Positions 55,545-64,000 of a DNA stretch of 64,000 nt are shown one piece after another. Within the stretch, counting starts at the first letter, position 1. Each line of letters begins with the position of its first letter. The notes beneath the pieces were generated by a model, which searched no databases, was not told the origin of the DNA, and saw only the letters and a list, made by a program, of their open reading frames with translations. Position numbers and translations under genes: made by a program. The stretch spans positions 3,016,064-3,080,063 of the forward strand of contig VXBA01003437.1 in the NCBI GenBank assembly GCA_013399895.1, given 5' to 3'. This DNA comes from Serilophus lunatus. Its lineage: Eukaryota > Chordata > Aves > Passeriformes > Eurylaimidae.

Positions 55545-56345
55545 CCCCTTTATGTACTCAAAGGCTTCAATGAGGTCTCCCAGGAGCCTTGTCTTCTCCA
55601 GGAAGAACAACCCCAGGTCTCTCATCCTATCTTCACAAGGGAGGTGCTCCAGCTTTGCATTATCTTCTTACCCCTCCTCTGGCCACACTCCAATAGATCC
55701 ATGTCTTTCCTATACTGAGGTTCCCAAAGCTGGATGCAGTACTCCAGGTGGGGTCTTATGAGTCTCTATGAGCTCTTCACATTCCATCCATCTGAAGATA
55801 TACAGGGCAGCACCTCCACCCCTTCCTCACTTGTGCCTTCTGAACAGCCCATAGCTGACAAGAGGAGCACTACAGTCATGGGATTCATCCCACCAAGTTT
55901 GAGTAATGGCAACTGAGTTACAGATTTCTAGCAGCACAGTGGCTTTCAGCTCCTCCTGTTTGTTGCCCGTGCTGCTTGCACTGGTGTAGAGACACTTCAT
56001 CTGGTCTGTTGGCCATGCCATCCTCCTAGAGGAACATCCATTAATTTCTTTGAGATATTGCACTGGTGTTTCCCTGTTGGCTTCTATTACTTCTGGAGTC
56101 ACTGGCTCATCTCTGTAAGACTTGGAATGTTCTCCAGAAGCCAGCACATCTCAGAGCAACTCGCTGAGGGCCCTTGCTAGCACTCTGTCCCTCAAACCCT
56201 GGTGCGTCATCCCACAGCTTGCCTGATATTATCCCTCTTCACATCTCATTTAAAGGTTTGTCTATGAGCTCTGCTATCTTGTGAGCAAAGACTCTCTTCT
56301 CCCTTGGAATAAAGTGAATTCCATCTGATGCCAGCAAACCTGATG
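55545..56345 (-). mobile_element. CR1 LINE, 5' part (split by insertion)
   Basis: Continuation of the CR1 at 54,849-55,197 on the minus strand. It begins with 'caatgaggtctcccaggagcc' and 'tcttctccaggaagaac', part of the late ORF2 region. From about 55,830 upward the sequence belongs to the start of ORF2: a 106-codon open stretch (55,827-56,147) contains CLYTSASSTGNKQEELKA and WWDESHDCSAP, the opening of the endonuclease. From about 56,300 to 56,345 the motif DGIHFIPREKRVF marks the end of the ORF1 esterase. The rest of the endonuclease and the entire reverse transcriptase core are missing, so this copy has an internal deletion as well as the nested insertion. Confidence 0.88.
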
Positions 56346-56588
56346 CCATTTAGGCTAGCACATTATCAAATACCTTGAAACTTTGACAGCAACACCAGAT
56401 GTGGGACTATGTATTAATAGACTGGGTCTATCTGCTTCTTCCATTGTCGCTGTCCACAACTAGAAGGAGAGAGGGAAAAATTATTTATGCTCCAGATTAC
56501 CTTACCAATTGTCCCAAGACCTCAAAGTGTCTTTTGATTTCCATGTAAAAGTGGAAAGTGTGACCAGGGAGACCAGTATCTTCACTGC
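56346..56588. other. Unique sequence between CR1 fragments
   Basis: About 240 bp with no recognised element between the truncated 5' side of one CR1 and an oppositely oriented CR1 remnant. Confidence 0.5.
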
Positions 56589-56697
56589 TGAAGAGACTCA
56601 AAGCTCAGCTGGACACAGTCCTGATGGCCCAATCTAACTGTGAAGACAGTTGTACCTTCAGAGGGAGGTCAATTCAGATGACTTTCCAAGGTGCCCA
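56589..56697 (+). mobile_element. CR1 LINE, degenerate 3' end
   Basis: The plus strand shows 'gagactcaaagctcagctgg', 'acacagtcctgatggccc', 'aatctaactg' and 'cagatgactttccaaggtgcc', the order of a CR1 3' end, with poor identity. An A-run follows at about 56,702-56,710. The call is less certain than for the other CR1 copies. Confidence 0.6.
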
Positions 56698-57834
56698 CCA
56701 ACAAAAAAAAAATCCTTTGATATCCACTGGGGCAAAAAATCACAATGTACAGTCTGGACTGGAGTGAAGTCAGTGACTATGATGGCAAGAACTCTATCTT
56801 CTAATTCTATTCTAATTACTCACTCAGGCATAACAATATCAATAGTATGGTCTAAGTTCACCAGCAAAACAATCTCAAAACCAAATAAGTTAAAAAAACC
56901 ACTTTAAGAGACACTAACACTAGACATCAAGACACTCTTGATCTTCACCTGGATACAGTTCCAGTGACAATGAAGAAACCTGAAAATGTTCTAAAGAGAC
57001 AACTCTATTTACCTTCCTAGGCATTAATCTGCTGTTTGCAGAAAATCTTAAAATAAAATTTGTTTGAAGGTATGAGGAGTTGAGAAGAGGAGAATTTGTC
57101 AAATGTGGAGCTGACCCATGGTGCCAGATATATGTGCTGCATAAAACGATCCTTTCTCAAATTGTGAATCAGTCTGTAGGGGAGAGAACAGTCAAATGGA
57201 TCCCTTTTAGATTAATTGCTTTCAGTGCCTTATCCTCAGATCACCTCTAAATGTACAGACAGGAGAAGAGGAAAGGATCTTGTCCAGGATCTTTCTGCAG
57301 GAAGCCAAAATCCCAGTATTGCTTATGGATTGTATTTTTGACTTTCTGAGGAAACCTTTTCCAGCCAAATGTTTTTCATTTCTTCAACACAATTAAAGGA
57401 AAAGGAAGCTGCAAGCTTGGTTTGATGACAATAGGCAGCAGATGGTGGAGAAGAATGGGAAAGGTTGTCATCTGGAGCAAAGAGGAGACAATAGCCTGTC
57501 ATGCATGGACACAGATGGAAAGGGCCATGGGTCCACAGACAATTTGTCCAAGGCTGAAGTCACATCAGCTTTTCATGTGGAGGAGGACAGATTCCAAGTA
57601 AGTCTTACAGGAAGGGAAATTGAAATCCTAAGCTGCAGGTATAAAAGAGACAGTAAAGTAAGGCAGCTACTCCCTGTAACAGAATTGTCTGTGTCCAAGA
57701 CCCCTTTTTACAACTACACCCATCCAACCTCTGTGCGACTGTGGAGGTATTTGCTCTCTAATTTAGTATATATTCTTCTTGATCTTCATTTTTTCTGCAG
57801 GCTAAATACCTTGCAGTCTAATTACAGAAAGTAG
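56698..57834. other. Unique sequence, no gene seen
   Basis: No gene or transposon is recognised. The 130-codon plus frame at 57,442-57,834 has no recognisable domain or signal and is taken as chance. Confidence 0.5.
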
Positions 57835-57930
57835 AAGACAGGAGATCAAATAATTTGGTGAACATCATATAGCTAGGCAGTACTGCAGCTGTGCACAGAA
57901 TTCAAGTCTCTGGAGTCATAGTGCAAATCC
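57835..57930 (-). repeat. MIR-like SINE relic
   Basis: The plus strand reads 'aggagatcaaataatttgg', 'gaacatcatatagctaggca' and 'agaattcaagtctctggag'. These correspond in order to MIR landmarks on the opposite strand (gaggttaagtaacttg, aaggtcacacagcta, gaacccaggtct). Divergence is high. Confidence 0.4.
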
Positions 57931-60339
57931 ATACACCCCAAAATAGGTTCCTGAATAGGCTTCCTGAAGTACAGCTCCTGTGAGAGAATATGCTCTTGTC
58001 CCCAGAAACACAACGGATTATGCAAGTTGTTAAAAACCCCCACACCAGCCACAACAAATAACAGCAAAACTCCCCAGTTCATTGGAAAAACACCTTTGAT
58101 CAGAGAGCACCTGCTTTGGGGTGGTGGGAGAAACAGAGCAAAAATTTATGAATTTTGTTAAAATTTTTCTTTGTTGCTCTTTCTTAACAGTGACAGAAGT
58201 GGTGTAAGTCAGTGGAGGACCACTTATCTTATGCAAATAAGGCAACTACCAAAACTCCTTCAAACTTGTAATGGCAGATAGCAAGTTCCTATTATTGAGT
58301 TCTCATCCATTGTGCTCCTACCCAGTAGCCCTCAATGGGGCTGGCAACCTCCAAGTTTTCAGAGTCAAGCATATAGTAACCTGGGTTGAGCGTGACACGT
58401 AGAAGAAAGTGTCCTTGTGTTCTTAGCATTCCCTTTTTAATGAGTGACCCAACATGGCCATGTTTTGTGCACTGTTTGTTCCCTTAGATCTCCGCTGTAT
58501 TACATGCATGTGTGTACATGCACACACAGGTACATCTACTACAACTTCTTCTGTTAAAGGCCCTCTGAGGTAAAAAGTGCTAGAGCTGCTAATGCCTGTG
58601 ATTGTACCCCAGACACTTTCTCACCCCAATAAATGTTATAATCTTTTGCTCTAGGAGGAAAAAAACTCCAACATCTTCCAAGTATACACCAAAGCATCCC
58701 AGCAAAAAGAAAAAAATCCTGCAAAGGGCAGATGTGAGGAGTTTTATTTATTCAGTACCATGTTATGAAATAATTTCTAAATGAAAGCATTTCACTCTGA
58801 GTGGGAGAACAAACACAAATATTAGCAGAGTTGGTCTTGATGAATTTCCTAGTACCTAAGGGTTTGTCATTAATGTGGCTGAAAACAGGGAGAGGGAGAG
58901 AGAGGGAATATTCACCATTTGTCTTGCTGTTGTTCAGAGAAAAAAACCTAAGTAAATCAATGAACAGTTCCCTTGCAAGTGGAATGTATCATAAGTGATA
59001 AAGGCTGGCTATTAAGGAATGTCCTTTGTTGAAGCTTGATCAGAAACCTCACATCACAGAAAATACTTAAATAATTTCAAAGTGGAGTGAGAAGAAATTT
59101 TCTGTTTCAACAAAGGAAAAAGGTGGCAAGGGCTTCTGCATCTTCTTTTCTGGCTTACTAGACTGCATTTTTATGGAGATTAGTATAAGCTACAGATATT
59201 CCCATCATCCCCTCACTCCTACTCTGACATTTCATAAACTCCGCATTTTCACACCAGCATCTGCTGAAGGCAGCTCTTCTTTCCAGTTCTGCACTTCCAG
59301 CAAAGCTAGTGAAAAACGTTTTTTGTACTGGTTTGAGTAGCAGAGGGGTAAAAAGCCTCCAGAAGTCTACAACAACAGTCTGGCACCTCAGTTGCTGTGC
59401 CAGCATTCCACGTCCTTCTCTCCACAATGGCGATGGGAGATGGATTCGGTCTCCCAAACTAACCTGCTACCCCTCGCTTTCCTGACATCTGAATTCAGGT
59501 CTGTGCTGGTTTGAACCACTTCATGGCACAGTGCAGTGCTGTGCCAAGCTGAAGTGAACACCGGCAAGCAGATCCCCCTGCCAACGTAGGACTGATCTGC
59601 GCATTTTTAAAAATCAAATTCCCACAGTCTTGCTTCACTGAGTTGCACAGTTGCCACACAACACAGACCTATACAAAAAATCCTAGTACTAGGAAGATTC
59701 AAGGTGGGAGCAGTTTTCAACCTTTTCCAGACCATGGCCCAGCATACCCAGAGGAGAAGAGAGAGCGCTGGTATGGGCAGATCTGCAGGTGGATGCCAAG
59801 TGCCCTGAGTGTGTGCTGCAGCACATCCCTGGTGCTTGCTTCTCTCTGCTCTCCCCCAGCAGAAACCAGCCTATGCCACCTCAATGCTAGTCTTCTCTGT
59901 GAAGCTCAAGAAGATGGAGAATTGAACAGCAGGAAAACACAGTCCCTCCTGCACATGCCCCTGCACCCCAGTGGTGCCCTTTGCCTTCCATGAAGCAGCA
60001 TGCTGGTCTTTGTCAGCCTTGGAAACACAGGGTGCATCCTTTCAGAGACCCACTCCCAGGGGAAGATTACCTACAATATACATTGAATTCCTGACTTTTT
60101 TGGAGGAAGAGATAAGAGCCTTCAAGGAGCAAATCAGAAACCAGAGTGGGGCTTGATGTTATGACCCCTGAGTCTAATGACTGTACATTGGACCTCCAGC
60201 ACTGACCTGTATCTCTGTGATGTATGACAAATTTGCAAGGCTGTAAACATGTGTATTTCTGAGCCCTTGAAAAATTCAGCTACAAATCAGAAAAGCACTT
60301 TCAGTCTTAATCAGGATTGTTTTGTGCTGTGATGTAGAG
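57931..60339. other. Unique sequence, no gene seen
   Basis: No exon, RNA gene or transposon is recognised. A perfect octamer word ATGCAAAT occurs at 58,231-58,238, and an alternating TG/CA hairpin-like patch at about 58,505-58,530. Frames are at most 116 codons and uninformative. Confidence 0.5.
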
Positions 60340-60790
60340 TAACATAAGAGCAGATGATAGAATTTGTTAGAGGCATGGGAAAACTTTAATAGGAGGACAG
60401 ATTGAAAAGAGAGAACCTGTATAGTTTGCAGAGAAAATGAGTAAGAAAGACATGCTGCAACTGCATAAAACATGAACAGGCTAGAAGCAGTAAATTTGCT
60501 AGAAGCAGTAATGCTTTCTCCTAGTAGAAAAATAAGAAGCCATTCAGTGAAGCTGATACTCAGCAAATGCAAAACCTAGGAAAAAAATGTAATTTTCATA
60601 ACGCATAGTCAGCTTGTGAGACTCAGCATTTAACTCAGGAGCCTAGCAGAACCCAAGGAGGGAGTGCATGTTGCATTCACAAGTACTATGGCAAAGAATA
60701 AAATTAGAGCTAGAAAACTACAAGAATTTGGGAGGGACATAAGATGACATGTCTCAGGACATAAGATACTCAGTAATATAGAGTAAAGGC
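60340..60790 (+). mobile_element. Old CR1/L3-like LINE, 3' fragment
   Basis: The plus strand carries 'gaacctgtatagtttgcag', 'tagaagcagtaaatttgc', 'aaaataagaagccattcag', 'gtgaagctgatactcagc' and later 'ttgggagggacataagatg' with 'catgtctcaggacataag'. I recognise this order from the ORF2 end and 3' UTR of old CR1-like LINEs in birds, turtles and crocodilians. Codon-like remnants are interrupted. A tandem duplication of a 14-bp word (60,480-60,511, period 18) lies inside it. The family assignment is from memory of consensus landmarks only. Confidence 0.5.
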
Positions 60791-63700
60791 AAAAGATTCA
60801 CCTGGGGCCATTTATTTCACTGTAGCTTGCTTCAGGTTGTCTGCACTGTCTTCTGAAGCATTGCTGAGGGCCACAGGCAGCAAGAGCTAGTGTCAGACCA
60901 CCAGAAGCTGTGGTCTCTCAGGGCCTGCAGCAAGGTGTATGGTACCCTGTGAACTCAATACACTCATTTCTGGGAATGGTAGCACATTAGTGGATCATCA
61001 TCCCATACACAGAGCATGAAACTTGGCAGTGCCACCAGCCCTGCTGCCAGCACAGGGGACTGAACTACTCATAGAAGAAGAGACTACTTCCTGCCCCACT
61101 GCTTTCATGTCTCCATCACAGACATGGAGCACCATTCTGACCCTACCCTGAAAGTGAATAAACCAGCTGGATTTCAGCAGTTCCTGAAATAAACCCATCC
61201 CACAGGGCAGGTGAGAGACAAGTGGAACATACAGAACAAGATAGACTGTAATGTCACAGGCATGACCTCTGATCCAGCAGCATTGAAATGAAGCATGTTT
61301 TAGGATCTCTGAATTTATACTATTTCCCGGTTTGACTTCCATAAGAAGGTCACAGACTTTCGTTCATTTAGGGCAGTAGTGAGGGTAATAACTCCTGGTT
61401 AAGTAAAAGGTAGTTTATAGAAAAGCAACCAGACTTATTCTGAATAACTGAATTAAAAAACATTTTCTCCTGTCTGCTTATAGTTAATTTTCCATGTTGT
61501 TTCTGTTTTTTGTATATATTTCTGTAAGCCAGAATACTCTGCTGCAAGTGAACAAATCTCTTATTAATACATCTTGATGCTAGCAATAAATCTGGTCCAG
61601 GATCTACATAGCATTTCAGTGAAAACATACATTGCAGAACAGACTCAGTCAGGAGATGATGCTGTTTCTTGATACTAATACAGGAATTTATATATTAGAA
61701 GCACCGTGGCTAATATTACTTAATGATAAGGTAATTAATCCAAATTTAGATGCCAATATAATTTCATTTTTGTGTCTGAAAGCTTTTAAGCTTCATGCAG
61801 TCTATGCACAATCTGTGCCATTCAATTAGCTGAACTCTAGTTAAATATTTCATTCTGCTACTCATTGTCTCAGACAGAAGAAAACAAGATTATTAACCAC
61901 TGATGGTATTTGATACAAATAATAGCTTTAGTGGTTGTCTGTCTTCGTCAGTGATGACAACTAGCAATTCCTTCTCCACATTAATTTTAATGGTGACTTC
62001 TAATATGAAGTGCAGACATGGTGACGAAAGTTTTCACTTGCACAGAACCAGGGGCCACAGGCTGGCCTGTCTCTTGTGGGCTAGATAGGAATATTTTGTA
62101 ATGTAATCGGATTATCATATCTTGTTTTTCATCAGTTTTGCAACCAATCCCAGTTGGACAGTTGGAAATTTGGCATTTCAGGTATTAAACTTTGTCAGGC
62201 AGGTCTCTACAAGAGCTGCCACTGCTTAATGCTGATAAGCTTATTTCAGATTTCACACATCAGATGGCTCCAATCTACTTTGCTTGACCTCTGCTCTACC
62301 TGACACCATGCTTGTCTGCACAGGGTTTGGTCACCCACCCCCAAAAAATCTATATGAACTACCTCCCCTTTAGCCTTGTCAACTTTATGTCACACTGGCA
62401 CATCCATTGATTCTGTACTTAGCCTTGAAGTTGTGGTATTCTGGGCTAACAGTACCAAGAGTAGGGAGGTGTCCCACTTAATCTCTTTCATGTATAGGTT
62501 CTTTCCAACGCAGTTCTTCCTTAGCTGCAATCACAGGCATAAGGTGGAGTAGATACAGCTGTGATCTTCTGAGTTACCCTGTGTTTTGCTGCAAGTTCAG
62601 CATCTCTTTCCCCTCCTAGTTTCACTCAAAGATCTTATGGACCACTGATAGCTTTTCAGAGCCTTCTGTGCACTCTTCCAGCCTCAGTGAGAGAAGCGGC
62701 ACTTGGGATCCATTGAGGTTAATTCCTTAACAAGGAGGATTCTCATCATATGCATTCTGAATGTGCCATTTTCCTCAGGGTTGCTTACACTATACCTTGC
62801 TGTAAAGTTTGATTCACCCCAATTATTTGAGGTTCATGTCCCCTCTGGGAAAGATGAAACAGATTCTTTTATGGCAGTTTTTCCATATCCTTTCTCCTAC
62901 TGAATTTCTCACTCACTGGGATAGCCATCAGATTTCTCAGCATTTCAGCTCAGGAGAAAACAGTTGTGGCCCCTGAGTCACATTGGCACAGTTTTGGAGC
63001 TATAGCTTTCATAGCATCCACACCTGCCTCTGTGTTACCACTTGCCACTTCTGGACTGGTGACATTGAAGTGGGGGAAGGAATGGCAGGTGTTGCATGTG
63101 TTGGAGGGAGTGGGCTAGAGATGGCCCAACTGTGACAGGTTGCCTTTGCCTGTATTTACCCAGAGCGATGATGTCACTTCTCCATCTAGCTCAGCCACTC
63201 TGCCTTTGAAGGCAGGGAAATTAATATTTCTGCTGATTTTATCTGCTCTGCCAAAGTACATTTCATGCACGAAAATATGCAATAGGTTTCTCTCCAGCTC
63301 TTAAGAACAACTGTCCAAGACACATCCTTACAGAGTCCTTATGATAAATAAAGCCATGCAAGGCTGACTATTTTTTGAAGGTACTACATCCAGTTAAGGG
63401 GTATACTTTGACGATGCCATTCTAGTAAAGAATATTTAATTTATTCTGGTGTTCAGATCAGCTGCAGAATAACCCAAATGGGTCTTTCTGTACTCCCACA
63501 GTGCCACTTCTCATGAGCAAATAATTCAAAACCTGAAATGTAAAAACCTGCTGTGTTGCCCAGCACTGATGAATAGCATGGAGCAGCTCCAACACCCTGG
63601 TCATATAACATCCATCAAGCTGACAGAAACCGGGTTTTATCCCATACACTAATTAGTTTTGCACAGTTGGACATGTCATCCCTAGGAAAATCTATTCTTG

Positions 63701-64000
63701 GTATCTAGTTAGTCTTTTATGTACACAAAAGCTCAGTAAAGTCCTTACAAAAGATTTGGAATGCATTATTAATAACAAAAATGGTTATGATCTATGGAAC
63801 AGGGTACATGCTTGCATTCCTGTCCAAAATCCAGGAAAAATATTATTAGTCTTATCTAAATAGGTTTCTTTTTTTCCTCTGTACTCTTTCTCAAATGCAA
63901 TCTGCCTCACGAAAAATGCAGCAATTATCTCCGTTTTCTGATTCTTTATCAATTCTCTGGTGCTCATGTGCATTCCTACAGCACACCTGATATTGATGGA
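60791..64000. other. Unique AT-rich sequence, no gene seen
   Basis: No gene, RNA or transposon is recognised in the last 3.2 kb. The part at 61,680-61,860 is AT-rich with TAATTAAT (61,732-61,739) and CAATTAG (61,823-61,829) and looks like possible conserved non-coding DNA. Frames stay below 90 codons apart from one of 114 codons at 60,998-61,342 (minus), without recognisable motif. Confidence 0.5.

Noticed and set aside
57442..57834. 130-codon plus-strand open frame
   Set aside because: The composition looks random, there is no known motif, and nothing nearby suggests a gene.
60480..60511. Direct repeat of gctagaagcagtaa at 18-bp spacing
   Set aside because: It is a local slippage duplication within an old LINE fragment.

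Overview
This is a gene-free stretch of a bird genome. I found no supportable protein-coding exon, tRNA, rRNA or other RNA gene. Open frames are short (longest about 194 codons) and lie in repeats or show no recognisable protein. The avian assignment rests on repeat content. Several CR1 LINE fragments carry the family's characteristic 3' end (minus-strand copies begin with a 'catctagtccaac'-type motif). There is also a solo LTR of a type I recognise from bird endogenous retroviruses, and no Alu, B1 or L1 elements. I cannot name the species or the chromosome. Two single ambiguous bases (16,180 and 19,345) show that this is assembled reference sequence.

Layout. 1-10 kb: a minus-strand CR1 3' portion (711-1,440), otherwise unique sequence with one possible MIR-like relic. 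10-18.7 kb: a perfect (TG)50 microsatellite (9,941-10,040), a canonical G-quadruplex motif (12,271-12,292), CA-rich and C-rich tracts, and a MIR-like relic near 18.0 kb. 18.7-19.7 kb: a solo LTR with a perfect 5-bp target duplication. 19.7-30.9 kb: unique sequence with one plus-strand CR1 3' end (24,170-24,476). 30.9-33.2 kb: the longest CR1, on the minus strand, keeping pieces of ORF1 (CxxC/coiled coil and esterase), the ORF2 endonuclease and the ORF2 C-terminus, but lacking the reverse-transcriptase core. 33.2-53.4 kb: mostly unique AT-rich sequence with short repeats. 53.4-56.7 kb: a CR1 cluster in which one minus-strand CR1 is split by a 347-bp insertion with near-perfect terminal inverted repeats. 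56.7-64 kb: unique sequence, a MIR-like relic and an old CR1/L3-like 3' fragment (60,340-60,790).

Between the repeats, several AT-rich blocks carry clustered homeodomain-type cores (TAATTA, TAATTGC), most clearly at 26,446-26,535. These look like candidate conserved non-coding elements, so the window could be an intron or a regulatory desert near a developmental gene. That is inference: only cross-species alignment or chromatin data would show it. I see no previously undescribed biological system here. The most informative items are the decayed CR1 copies with ORF1 and endonuclease remnants, the nested insertion, and the solo LTR with its ~46-bp internal array.
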